64,000 nucleotides of DNA from Noviherbaspirillum saxi (GTDB taxonomy: Bacteria; Pseudomonadota; Gammaproteobacteria; Burkholderiales; Burkholderiaceae_D): positions 1,922,001-1,986,000 of the forward strand of contig NZ_QYUO01000001.1 of the NCBI RefSeq assembly GCF_003591035.1, in the 5' to 3' direction. Within the stretch, counting starts at the first letter, position 1, and every line of letters begins with the position of its first letter. The notes below the pieces were generated by a model. The model was not told where the DNA came from, did not search any database, and worked only from the letters and a program-made list of their open reading frames with translations. This document shows, one piece after another, positions 46,872-55,879 of this stretch. A program made the position numbers and the translations under genes.

Positions 46872-49057
46872 CCGAATTTAAGCGTACTTTGTGCACCAGC
46901 TGCGACGTATTCTGCCAGGTGCGTGCCGAAGTTCCAGCATCTGGTCAAGTTGGCGATGTACATGTCAAGGCTTCCGATAACAAACAATGGCGCGCAAATA
47001 TTTGCATTAAAGGTGTACATGCCCCGCAGGGATTCAGCCACCCGAATCGGGTGCTTTATCCACTGAGACGCATTGGCGAACGCGGATCCGGTCAGTGGCA
47101 ACAGGTAAGCTGGGACGAGGCGCTAGACGACATCGCTTCGCGCCTGTCAAAAGTCATCGATAAGTACGGTCCGGAAGCCTTTGCCGTTTCTGCCTCGTCG
47201 TCGAATCTGCAGACAGATCATGGCATGACCCGGCGCTTCATGAATCTGCTCGGGTCGCCAAATTGGATCAGCGGTGTTTCGCTGTGCATGGGCAACACGT
47301 CGGCTGTCAATCGCATGGTCTATGGATGGTATCCGTATCCAGATTACAACCAGACTCAGTGCATCGTGTTGTTCGGCCACGATCCAAAGCCGCATTCCTG
47401 GACGTCAATTTACAACGCGATCCGACGCGCTCAGGATCGCGGGGCAAAATTGATTGTCGTCGATCCGCGCAAAAGCGAGAGTGCTCAACGTGCCGACTTG
47501 TGGCTGCCGCTCAAACCCGGGTCCGATGCCGCCATGTGCTTCGGATGGATCAAAGTGATTCTGGACGAGGAGCTCTACGATAAAGACTTCGTCGCGCGTT
47601 GGACCGTCGGCTTTGACGATTTCAAACGACGGGTAGACGAATTTCCATTGGAGCGAGTTGCTCAACTTACTGGTGTGCCTGCTGAGTTGATTGCACAGGC
47701 GGCGCGTATGTATGCCACCAGTGGCCCTGCGGTGATCCCCTGGACGCCCATAACCGATCAACAACGCAATTCGACGTCAGCCATCCGGCTGCACAGCGCA
47801 CTCCGGGCAATCTGTGGATATCTAGACGTGCCTGGTGGGGAAGTCTTCCATGGACTTCACCCGGACATCATCTGTGAATCAGAGTTGGAACTCCATGAAG
47901 AGCTTCCGGAGGCTAAGCGCGCTTTGCAACTCGGTGCCGACCAATATCCTGTTTTCACCCACAGAGGTATGGAACCGCTGCGACAGGCCACCAAACGAGT
48001 GTGGGGGCGCGAATGGACCAACCTTATCGGCGGCAACTACATGGCTCACCCTTCGGCAGTATTCCGGGCGATGCGCGACGGTATGCCGTATCCAGTGAAA
48101 GCGTTCTTTGCATTAGGCAACAACGTGTTGATGAGCTATGCCAACATGCGACAGACCTACGACGCAATGATGAACCAGGACTTGATCGTCGTATTTGAAC
48201 AATTTCGCACGCCAACGGCACAACTGGCCGACTATATATTGCCGGGTGACAGCTGGCTCGAGCGCAACGCGTTGAATGACAGCCAAGGCTGGCTTTCTAT
48301 CGTGCGGCCGTCGCAGAAGGTAGTGGAGCCACCTGGCGAATGCCGTGGAGTACTCGATATCTGGTTTGGCCTAGCCCATCGCATGGGGTTGGGCGAACAT
48401 TTTCCTTGGTCGACAACGGAAGAGCTTTTGGACTATCGACTAAAACGCTTGGGAATGACTTACGAAGAATTTGCGGAAAAACATGTCTATCACTTTCCCA
48501 AACCCGAGTTCAAGAAATATGAGCGTACGGGATTTGCAACCCCTTCGGGAAAAGTCGAATTGCGGTCGAGTGTCCTGGAATCATTGGGATTCGATCCGTT
48601 GCCATATTGGCGCGACGGCCCGCCACGCGACGAAAGGTTTCCGCTCACGATGTTTATCGGTGTACGTGAAGATGAATATTTTCAGACTGGGCACCGGCAC
48701 ATCGGCAAACTGCGCAAGCGCAATGCAGAGCCACGTTTCTTCGTTTCGCCGTCCGATGCGGAGGTCGCGGGCGTCGAGCATGGCGAATGGGCCGAGGTCG
48801 TCACTGCACTGGGCAAGGTCAAGGCGCGAGTGGAGGTGCGGCCCGAGATGCCTACCGGAGTGGTCAGGGTACCCCACGGATGGTGGCAGCCTGAGCGTGC
48901 CGAAGGCGATGGTAGCCTCTCCGGCGCGTGGGAATTTGCCGACGCACAAATCTGCCCGGATGATCCCGATCACATGGACCTCGAACAGGGGGTACCACAG
49001 TTCAAAGGCGTAGCGTGCCGACTCCAGGCGATTGAAAACGCCGAGGGGGCGAAATGA
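46868..49057 (+). CDS. Acetylene-hydratase-like molybdo/tungstopterin enzyme
   Basis: This 729-aa protein of the DMSO-reductase superfamily binds one [4Fe-4S] cluster and a bis-pterin Mo or W. Cluster cysteines are C9, C12, C16 and C46. The key residues known from Pelobacter acetylene hydratase (C9, C12, D13, C16, C46, K48, metal-ligand C141, W179) appear here as C9, C12, D13, C16, C46, K48, C140 and W178, and RRFMNLLGSPNW precedes the metal Cys as in that enzyme. Length is almost the same (about 730 aa). There is no Tat signal and no FeS or membrane partner gene, which suits a soluble, possibly non-redox enzyme. Pocket residues differ (V14, S112 and M141 for I14, I113 and I142), so the substrate may not be acetylene. 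Comparison is from memory and needs alignment. Confidence 0.8.
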   Translation: MTEFKRTLCTSCDVFCQVRAEVPASGQVGDVHVKASDNKQWRANICIKGVHAPQGFSHPNRVLYPLRRIGERGSGQWQQVSWDEALDDIASRLSKVIDKYGPEAFAVSASSSNLQTDHGMTRRFMNLLGSPNWISGVSLCMGNTSAVNRMVYGWYPYPDYNQTQCIVLFGHDPKPHSWTSIYNAIRRAQDRGAKLIVVDPRKSESAQRADLWLPLKPGSDAAMCFGWIKVILDEELYDKDFVARWTVGFDDFKRRVDEFPLERVAQLTGVPAELIAQAARMYATSGPAVIPWTPITDQQRNSTSAIRLHSALRAICGYLDVPGGEVFHGLHPDIICESELELHEELPEAKRALQLGADQYPVFTHRGMEPLRQATKRVWGREWTNLIGGNYMAHPSAVFRAMRDGMPYPVKAFFALGNNVLMSYANMRQTYDAMMNQDLIVVFEQFRTPTAQLADYILPGDSWLERNALNDSQGWLSIVRPSQKVVEPPGECRGVLDIWFGLAHRMGLGEHFPWSTTEELLDYRLKRLGMTYEEFAEKHVYHFPKPEFKKYERTGFATPSGKVELRSSVLESLGFDPLPYWRDGPPRDERFPLTMFIGVREDEYFQTGHRHIGKLRKRNAEPRFFVSPSDAEVAGVEHGEWAEVVTALGKVKARVEVRPEMPTGVVRVPHGWWQPERAEGDGSLSGAWEFADAQICPDDPDHMDLEQGVPQFKGVACRLQAIENAEGAK

Positions 49058-49244
49058 CTTACAGAAATTTTGTCTACGATGTTAGTGACAACATTGCAAG
49101 CACGCATTTGGCGGGGTGAAAAAGAAGCTGATGATGTCGGGAAACGACACTTTGGAATCGCAGATGGAACGCGAGACCCGTATAGCAGGCTATTTAAAAT
49201 GGTATCAAACAAGAAGGACGCAAACCGTCCCCAAGGAGAAATGA

Positions 49245-49877
49245 ATGACCACCACGTACGACCCCAAGCTCACGGCTCTGCTGTGCATTGACCTATACAA
49301 CGATTTTCTCAGTGAGGGTGGCAAGCTGTTCCCATGGGTGAAAGACATCGCCCAGGAGAACAACATGCTCGAGAATCTGCGCACTATCGTCAAGACGGCA
49401 CGTGCGGCAGGAATCGCCATCTATCACGTGCCTCACCATCGCTCGCAGCCGGGAGACTATGAAACCTGGAAGTATCCATCGCCCTACCAGTTGGGTACTG
49501 CCAAGGGACAAGTCTTCGCCAAGGACACTTGGGGCGGCTCGTTCCATGACGACTTCCAGGTCCAGCAAGGCGACATCGTCGCTACCGAGCACTGGGCGTC
49601 AAGCGGTTTTCCGAACACAGACCTCGAACACCAACTCAAGCGCTTCGGCAAGGAAAAGATCATCTGCATCGGACTACTGGCCAACACCTGTTTGGAAGCG
49701 ACCGCCCGCATCGGCATGGAACTGGGCTTTCACGTTACGCTAGTGCGTGATGCCACAGCAGCGCGATCCCACGAGGCGCTGCGCGCGGCCCTGGATATTA
49801 ATGCTCCGACCTATGCCCACGAGATCCTCACCACCGCGGAACTCGTCGCTGCCATCAGTAGGACGACGCCAATCTGA
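49245..49877 (+). CDS. Isochorismatase-family cysteine hydrolase
   Basis: The 210-aa protein has the isochorismatase fold: catalytic Asp in LLCIDLYNDF (residue 16) and the nucleophile Cys in GLLANTCLEATAR (about residue 149). Where the catalytic Lys usually sits ('EKH' after a DIV strand), it reads DIVATEHWASSGF, so Glu replaces Lys; this variant recurs in a subgroup of the family. Substrate unknown; amide or isochorismate-like hydrolysis is possible. It lies 187 nt after the molybdoenzyme with a ribosome site (AAGGAG) and may be co-transcribed with it. Confidence 0.85.
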   Translation: MTTTYDPKLTALLCIDLYNDFLSEGGKLFPWVKDIAQENNMLENLRTIVKTARAAGIAIYHVPHHRSQPGDYETWKYPSPYQLGTAKGQVFAKDTWGGSFHDDFQVQQGDIVATEHWASSGFPNTDLEHQLKRFGKEKIICIGLLANTCLEATARIGMELGFHVTLVRDATAARSHEALRAALDINAPTYAHEILTTAELVAAISRTTPI

Positions 49878-49942
49878 GCGAACCGACTCAAGCTCCACTT
49901 GGGCTGATGATGGTTAAGACCGGCTACTCTGTTCCGTCCGGA

Positions 49943-50296
49943 TTACACCTGCATGTTCATGATGTCGTGATACGCCGACACCAACTTGTTGCGCACCTGG
50001 ACGGTTGCCTGAAACGCAATACTGGCCTTCTGTGAATTGATCATGACGTCGGACAGATTGACGCTATCATCGCCAAGGACAAAACGCTTGGTCATGTCTT
50101 CGGATCTTTTCTGCGCGCCGTTCACCTGATCCAGCGATGCCTTCAAGGCGCTGGCAAAATCGACCTTGGCCGCCGGCTCGCCTCCGGCGACCTCATCATG
50201 GATGCCCTTGACGCCGTTTTCCGGACGCGTGGCAGCCGCCTTGAGCTGCGAAATCATCGCTTCGATCCGGCTTGCGTCAATCATTCCCGTCTTCAT
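49943..50296 (-). CDS. fliE: Flagellar hook-basal body protein FliE
   Basis: FliE links the MS ring to the proximal rod and is the first substrate of the export apparatus. The 117-aa length is usual and the C-terminus (SVNLSDVMINSQKASIAFQA, then VRNKLVSAYHDIMNMQV) is diagnostic. The start has a strong ribosome site (AGGAGGATGC). It is divergent from fliF; the 254 nt between (50297-50550) hold their promoters, but I cannot assign boxes. Confidence 0.95.
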   Translation of the reverse strand: MKTGMIDASRIEAMISQLKAAATRPENGVKGIHDEVAGGEPAAKVDFASALKASLDQVNGAQKRSEDMTKRFVLGDDSVNLSDVMINSQKASIAFQATVQVRNKLVSAYHDIMNMQV

Positions 50297-50550
50297 GCAT
50301 CCTCCTCTGGCGCTGGCGGCGTGTCACGACGCCCTTTTTCACAGCGCTAAGTTATCACGCGAAAAACACCCTTTTTCACTCGATAAAGGCGGAAAACAGT
50401 CCTCTGTTCCAGCGATCAAATTTCATTAACAGGAAGAAAATGCCACACTAAGGAAAATACTTCGGATCTTTCGCCTTCACTCAGGCGGCGGACTTGATGA
50501 AAAAACATGAACAGGATACTCATGAGCGGCAGCAGCCACAGAGGCGGATC

Positions 50551-52218
50551 ATGGCGGTAACCGGCGAAAACGCCGTTGTTCCGTCCGCGTCCGGCATCGT
50601 CGGCTTTGCGCAGACCCCGGGAGGGCGGAATTTTTTCCTGATGCTCGGCGTGGCGGCAGTCCTTGCCGTCATGTCGGGCGTCTGGCTATGGAGCCAGACG
50701 CCCGACTATCGCGTACTGTTTTCCAATTTCTCCGACCGCGACGGAGGAGCGATCGTCGCTTCGCTGCAGCAGATGAACGTGCCGTACAAGTTTTCGGAAG
50801 GCGGCAGCGCCATCCTGGTGCCGGCCGAGCAGGTGCATGACGCACGCCTGAAGCTGGCATCCCAAGGGCTGCCCAAAGGTGGCAGCGTCGGCTTCGAGCT
50901 GATGGAAAACCAGAAGCTCGGCGTGTCGCAATTCCTTGAACAGGTCAATTTTCAACGTGCGCTCGAAGGGGAGCTTGCGCGCTCGATACAGGCGGTCGGC
51001 GCAGTGCAGGCAGCGCGCGTGCACCTCGCCTTGCCCAAGGCTTCTGTCTTCGTACGCGACCAGCAAAAGCCGACCGCGTCGGTACTGCTGAACCTGCATC
51101 CCGGTCGCAACCTCGACCAGCAGCAAGTCAGCGCGATCGTTCATCTGGTTGCCAGCAGCGTTCCCGACCTGCCGACAAAGAATGTCACCGTGGTCGACCA
51201 GAACGGCAACCTGCTTTCCGAGAATGACAAGAAAGCCAACAGCAATGGCCTCGATCCGACACAGCTCAAGTACGTGCATGAGCTGCAGCAGAGCATCGTC
51301 AAGCGCATCGAATCGATCCTGACACCCATCGTCGGCCAGGCCAATGTGCGCGCCGAGGCAACCGCGGATGTCGATTTCTCCAGCAGCGAACAGGCGGCGG
51401 AAACCTATAAGCCGAACGGCGCGCCGAATACCTCGGCCATCCGCAGCCAGCAAAGCAGCGAAACGCAGAGCGGCGCACCCCTGAATGCATCGGGTGTGCC
51501 GGGCGCATTGTCGAACCAGCCCCCTGCTCCGGCCACCGCTCCGTTGACCGCCGCCGCATCTGCGCCGGGTGCCGCGCCGAACGGAGCAACAGCTGCCGCC
51601 GCCAACGCGCAGAAGGACATGACCGTCAATTACGAGGTCGACAAGACTGTGCGCTATGTTCAACAGCCGATGGGCGGCCTGAAGCGCCTGTCCGTCGCGG
51701 TGGTGGTCAACTACAAACGCGAAGTCGGCAAGGACGGCAAGGTCACGATGACACCGCTGACCGATGCCGAGAAAACCCAGATCACCGATCTCGTCAAGGA
51801 AGCAATGGGCTTCAGCAAGGACCGTGGCGATTCGCTCAATGTCGTCAATAGTCCTTTCGCGGGTCAGGAAAAGGAAATCATTCCGGAAGTACCGCTCTGG
51901 AAGCGTGCGGAGGCCATTCCGTTGGCGCTGAGCGCGGGTAAATATCTGCTCGGCGCCATCATCCTGGCCTATCTGTTCTTTGGCGTGCTGCGCCCGCTGA
52001 TCCGTCGGATCGCAGCGCAGTTCGCACCGCCGCCTCCGCCGCCGGCCGAAGAGGAAGATGAAGACGCAGTTGTGCATATCGGGCATGAAGCGCCTGAACC
52101 GATGGGAACCAAGCCACGCACGTATCAGGACAACCTGGACGCGGCAAAGGAACTGGCAAGAAATGACCCGAAAATGGTCGCAAACGTAGTCAAGGCATGG
52201 GTAGGAACAAATGAGTGA
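50551..52218 (+). CDS. fliF: Flagellar MS-ring protein FliF
   Basis: FliF forms the MS ring in the inner membrane. From the ATG at 50551 (GAGG 6 nt upstream) the protein has 555 residues: a first membrane helix (FFLMLGVAAVLAVMSGVWLW), the YscJ-like domain (YRVLFSNFSDRDGGAIVASL), a FliF_C domain, a second membrane helix (LALSAGKYLLGAIILAYLFF) and a C-terminal tail that binds FliG. An Ala/Pro-rich insert lies at about residues 310-360. An ATG at 50497 would add 18 residues. It overlaps fliG by 8 nt. Confidence 0.95.
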   Translation: MAVTGENAVVPSASGIVGFAQTPGGRNFFLMLGVAAVLAVMSGVWLWSQTPDYRVLFSNFSDRDGGAIVASLQQMNVPYKFSEGGSAILVPAEQVHDARLKLASQGLPKGGSVGFELMENQKLGVSQFLEQVNFQRALEGELARSIQAVGAVQAARVHLALPKASVFVRDQQKPTASVLLNLHPGRNLDQQQVSAIVHLVASSVPDLPTKNVTVVDQNGNLLSENDKKANSNGLDPTQLKYVHELQQSIVKRIESILTPIVGQANVRAEATADVDFSSSEQAAETYKPNGAPNTSAIRSQQSSETQSGAPLNASGVPGALSNQPPAPATAPLTAAASAPGAAPNGATAAAANAQKDMTVNYEVDKTVRYVQQPMGGLKRLSVAVVVNYKREVGKDGKVTMTPLTDAEKTQITDLVKEAMGFSKDRGDSLNVVNSPFAGQEKEIIPEVPLWKRAEAIPLALSAGKYLLGAIILAYLFFGVLRPLIRRIAAQFAPPPPPPAEEEDEDAVVHIGHEAPEPMGTKPRTYQDNLDAAKELARNDPKMVANVVKAWVGTNE

Positions 52219-53206
52219 GGATGGCGTTCTCAAGGGAGCAATCCTGATGCTCGCTCTGGGCGAGGAAGAAGCGGCGGAGGTCATGAAATACCTCGGCCCG
52301 CGTGAAGTACAGAAGCTTGGCGCAGCCATGTCGAGCATGAAGGCGGTCGCCAGCGAACAGCTCGAAGCGGTGCTCGATGATTTTCGCACCGAGACCGAAC
52401 AGAACACGTCCTTCGGTCTCGATTCGGATGAGTACATCCGTACCGTGCTCACCAAGGCGCTGGGCGAAGACAAGGCTTCGTCCCTGCTCAACCGCATCCT
52501 AGGCACACGCGATGCCAGCGGCATCGAAAGCCTGAAATGGATGGATTCACAATCGGTCGCCGACCTCATCCGCAACGAACATCCGCAAATCATTGCGACC
52601 ATTCTGGTGCATCTGGAGCGGTACCACGCCTGCGAAGTATTGACCTTCTTTACCGAGCGTCTGCGTAACGACGTGGTGCTGCGCATCGCCACGCTGGACG
52701 GCGTGCAACCGGCGGCATTGCGCGAATTGAATGAAGTGCTCACCAAGCTGATGGCCGGTAATGAAAACCTGAAAAAGAAACCTATCGGCGGCGTGCGTGC
52801 GGCGGCGGAAATTCTCAACTTCCTGTCCGGCGATATCGAGACTTCAGTGATGGACAACCTGAAGAATTACGACAACGACATGGCGCAAAAGATCATGGAC
52901 GAGATGTTCGTGTTCGACAACATCATCGACATCGACGATCGCGGCATCCAGGTATTGCTGCGCGAAGTGCAGTCCGAATCGCTGATCGTTGCGCTCAAGG
53001 GCGCCAGCCAGGATCTGCGCGAAAAGATCTTCAAGAACATGTCGCAGCGCGCGGCCGAAATGATGCGCGAAGACCTGGAATCGAAAGGTCCGGTGCGGCT
53101 GTCCGAAGTCGAGGCCCAGCAAAAGGAAATCCTGCAAATCGTCCGCCGTCTCGCCGACGAAGGCCAGATCATTCTCGGCGCCAAGGGCGACGATGCATTT
53201 GTGTAA
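52211..53206 (+). CDS. fliG: Flagellar motor switch protein FliG
   Basis: FliG is the C-ring protein that interacts with MotA for torque. The 331-aa length is normal. The middle EHPQ motif is present (NEHPQIIATILVHL, about residue 130), and the charged torque helix of the C-terminal domain lies in DDRGIQVLLREVQSESLIVA. It overlaps fliF by 8 nt. Confidence 0.97.
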   Translation: MSEDGVLKGAILMLALGEEEAAEVMKYLGPREVQKLGAAMSSMKAVASEQLEAVLDDFRTETEQNTSFGLDSDEYIRTVLTKALGEDKASSLLNRILGTRDASGIESLKWMDSQSVADLIRNEHPQIIATILVHLERYHACEVLTFFTERLRNDVVLRIATLDGVQPAALRELNEVLTKLMAGNENLKKKPIGGVRAAAEILNFLSGDIETSVMDNLKNYDNDMAQKIMDEMFVFDNIIDIDDRGIQVLLREVQSESLIVALKGASQDLREKIFKNMSQRAAEMMREDLESKGPVRLSEVEAQQKEILQIVRRLADEGQIILGAKGDDAFV

Positions 53207-53344
53207 TTTGTGTAAAAAGCGACGATCCGATTCCTCCTTCCGCCTCTCAGGGGGAAGGTCGGTATGGGGGTCAAAAGGCCAAACAGTCGACTCCGTCGGT
53301 CCCCTCCTACCCTACTGCAGCTGAAAACAACCCGGGCCAGCACC

Positions 53345-54004
53345 ATGAGTTCCACAGTCATCCCCAAAGAGCAATTATCCGCCTACCAGCGCTGGGAAAT
53401 GGCATCCTTCGGCGATGAGCGCGCCAGCACCAAGCAGGATAATGTACTCGCGGCCCAGCAGGCCGCTGAACAACTCGCACTCCAGCGCGAAGAAGCACGA
53501 CGCCAGGGACATGACGAAGGTTATGCGGATGGCTTTGCACAGGGTCAGGCTGCCGGGATGGAAGCCGCACGCGCCGAGATCGTGCGCGAACTCCTACCCC
53601 TGCAGCAGATTGCAAACAGCTTCGGTGCCGAACTGGCGCACGCTACCGATAACGTCGCGGTCGACATGCTCAATCTGGCGCTCGATCTTGCCAAGGCCAT
53701 GCTGAAAACTTCGCTCAAGATCAAGCCGGAACTGGTGCTGCCGGTGGTCAGCGAAGCCATTCGTTATCTGCCGACCGTTCAGCAGCCGGCACTACTGGCC
53801 CTGCACCCTCAAGACGCTGCGATCGTGCGCGAATACATGGGCGACGACTTGCAGCGCACCGGCTGGCGCATCACGGAAGACACACAGATGGAACGCGGCG
53901 GCTGCCGGGTCGAAACCGCCAGCAATCAGATCGATGCAACGCAAGAGGTGCGCTGGCAACGCATTGCCGACGCTCTCGGCAAGCAAAACGACTGGCTCGA
54001 ATGA
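53345..54004 (+). CDS. fliH: Flagellar assembly protein FliH
   Basis: FliH is the stator-like partner of the FliI ATPase. The 219-aa product has the family's GxxxG-type repeats ([20 protein letters not shown], about residues 59-78) and a C-terminal domain that binds FliI ([20 protein letters not shown]). The ATG at 53345 is 138 nt after fliG; longer frames are unlike the family. It overlaps fliI by 4 nt. Confidence 0.93.
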   Translation: MSSTVIPKEQLSAYQRWEMASFGDERASTKQDNVLAAQQAAEQLALQREEARRQGHDEGYADGFAQGQAAGMEAARAEIVRELLPLQQIANSFGAELAHATDNVAVDMLNLALDLAKAMLKTSLKIKPELVLPVVSEAIRYLPTVQQPALLALHPQDAAIVREYMGDDLQRTGWRITEDTQMERGGCRVETASNQIDATQEVRWQRIADALGKQNDWLE

Positions 54005-55401
54005 ACGGATCGCATACCCAGCGCTGGCAATCCTATCTGCGCGACTGCAGCGCACTTGCCTCGATTCCCGAGCCCATGCTGGTCTCCGGCCGCGTTACCC
54101 GTGTAGCCGGTCTGGTGATGGAAGCGGTCGGTCTCAAGCTGGCGGTCGGCAGCGCCTGTACCGTTCCGCTCAGCAGCGGCGCAAGAATCGAAGCGGAAGT
54201 GGTCGGATTCGAAAACGACAAACTGTTCCTGATGCCGCAGAGCGATGTCGAAGGCGTCGTGCCCGGCACGCGTGTCTTCCCGATCGAAGTTGTGCAAAGC
54301 CTGCCTCGTCCCGGCACCGTGGACCATCCGCGCCGTCGCCCAAGCGATCGCGGCCGTCATCTCCCGGTCGGAGACGAACTGCTCGGCCGCGTGCTCGACG
54401 GCGCCGGCCGGCCGCTCGATTCGCTTGGCCCGCTCAACGCCGTGCATTCCGCTCCGCTCAATGTACGCGCCGCCAATCCGCTGACGCGTGCACCGATCAC
54501 CGATGTGCTCGATACCGGCGTGCGCGCGATCAACAGCATGCTGACCGTCGGTCGCGGCCAGCGCATGGGCCTGTTCGCCGGCTCCGGCGTCGGCAAGAGC
54601 GTACTGCTTGGCATGATGGCCCGCTATACGAGCGCGGATGTGATCGTGGTCGGGCTGATCGGTGAACGGGGACGCGAGGTCAAGGAATTCATCGAACAGA
54701 TTCTCGGCACGGTCGGCCTGGCGCGCTCTGTCGTCGTGGCGGCGCCCGCCGACACGCCACCGCTGATGCGCCTGCAGGGTGCAGCGTACACGCATACGAT
54801 TGCCGAATACTTCCGCGATCAAGGCAAGAGCGTGCTGCTGATCATGGATTCGCTCACGCGTTATGCGATGGCACAACGCGAGATTGCGCTGGCAATCGGT
54901 GAGCCGCCCGCGACCAAGGGCTACCCGCCTTCCGTGTTTGCAAAACTGCCGACACTGGTCGAGCGTGCCGGCAACGGCAGGCCCGGCGGCGGCTCGATCA
55001 CCGCTTTCTATACCGTGCTGACCGAAGGCGACGACCAGCAGGACCCCATTGCCGATTCGGCGCGTGCGATCTTGGACGGACATATCGTGCTCAACCGCAG
55101 CCTGGCCGAAGCCGGCCACTATCCGGCGATCGACGTCGAACAGTCGATCAGCCGCGCGATGCACAACATCACCACCGACCAGCACCAGAAGCTGATGCGG
55201 CGGGTCAAGCAACTCTATTCGCGTTATCTGCGCAACCGCGACCTGATCAGCGTAGGCGCCTATAGCGCCGGCTCGGATCCGGTGCTGGATCAGGCCATTG
55301 CGCTCAATCCGAGAATCGAAGCCTTTCTTCAGCAAGACATCGGTGAACGAGCCGGCATTGCCGAGAGCTTGGGCCAACTTGCTGCGCTATTCGAAGGATA
55401 G
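54001..55401 (+). CDS. fliI: Flagellum-specific ATPase FliI
   Basis: FliI is the export ATPase, related to F1-beta. The 466-aa protein has the Walker A motif [14 protein letters not shown] (about residues 191-204), Walker B in [17 protein letters not shown] and the [17 protein letters not shown] segment typical of FliI/YscN. It overlaps fliH by 4 nt and precedes fliJ by 30 nt. Confidence 0.97.
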   Translation: MNGSHTQRWQSYLRDCSALASIPEPMLVSGRVTRVAGLVMEAVGLKLAVGSACTVPLSSGARIEAEVVGFENDKLFLMPQSDVEGVVPGTRVFPIEVVQSLPRPGTVDHPRRRPSDRGRHLPVGDELLGRVLDGAGRPLDSLGPLNAVHSAPLNVRAANPLTRAPITDVLDTGVRAINSMLTVGRGQRMGLFAGSGVGKSVLLGMMARYTSADVIVVGLIGERGREVKEFIEQILGTVGLARSVVVAAPADTPPLMRLQGAAYTHTIAEYFRDQGKSVLLIMDSLTRYAMAQREIALAIGEPPATKGYPPSVFAKLPTLVERAGNGRPGGGSITAFYTVLTEGDDQQDPIADSARAILDGHIVLNRSLAEAGHYPAIDVEQSISRAMHNITTDQHQKLMRRVKQLYSRYLRNRDLISVGAYSAGSDPVLDQAIALNPRIEAFLQQDIGERAGIAESLGQLAALFEG

Positions 55402-55431
55402 ATTTGCAAAACGCAGACCTATAATTGAACC

Positions 55432-55872
55432 ATGGCAACAAACTCCGCACTCGACACACTTATCGAACTGGCAACGTCCCAAACCGACGATGCAGCCAAA
55501 CGGCTGGGCAAGGCGGTTCGCGCATGTGAAGACACGGAACAAAAACTCAACCTGCTGCTGCAATACCGCGACGATTACGAAGCTCGCCTGAAGGCGGGTA
55601 TGGCCGCAGGCATCACGGCAATGGGCTATCGGAATTTTCAGCTCTTTCTTGAAAAACTCGATACCGCCATCGCAGGCCAGCAACAGATTGTCGATACTGC
55701 AAAACGTCGCATCGTCGACGAACGCAATGCGTGGCAGACATCCGAACGCAAGCGCATGTCCTACGACACCCTGGCCACGCGCATGCAGCAGGTGGAACAG
55801 CGCAAGGAAAACAAGCGCGATCAGAAAATGATGGACGAGTACGCAACCCGCCTGGCAAATTACAAACGGTAG
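55432..55872 (+). CDS. fliJ: Flagellar export protein FliJ
   Basis: FliJ is a coiled-coil protein that sits in the FliI ring. The 146-aa length is normal; the sequence is two long helices rich in charged residues, Gln and Ala, with the family end (YDTLATRMQQVEQRKENKRD, then MMDEYATR). It lies between fliI and fliK. Confidence 0.92.
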   Translation: MATNSALDTLIELATSQTDDAAKRLGKAVRACEDTEQKLNLLLQYRDDYEARLKAGMAAGITAMGYRNFQLFLEKLDTAIAGQQQIVDTAKRRIVDERNAWQTSERKRMSYDTLATRMQQVEQRKENKRDQKMMDEYATRLANYKR

Positions 55873-55879
55873 GCCACAC

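Noticed and set aside
46868..49057. Thiosulfate/polysulfide or DMSO reductase catalytic subunit
   Set aside because: No Tat signal and no iron-sulfur or membrane partner genes; key residues fit acetylene hydratase better.
50686..52857. 723-codon open frame antisense to fliF and fliG
   Set aside because: Its sequence is low-complexity (Arg, His, Leu and Gln rich) and unlike any family. The opposite strand encodes clear FliF and FliG; high GC codon bias keeps the antisense frame open.
53926..55377. 483-codon open frame antisense to fliI
   Set aside because: His/Arg/Gln-rich shadow of a well-conserved ATPase gene.
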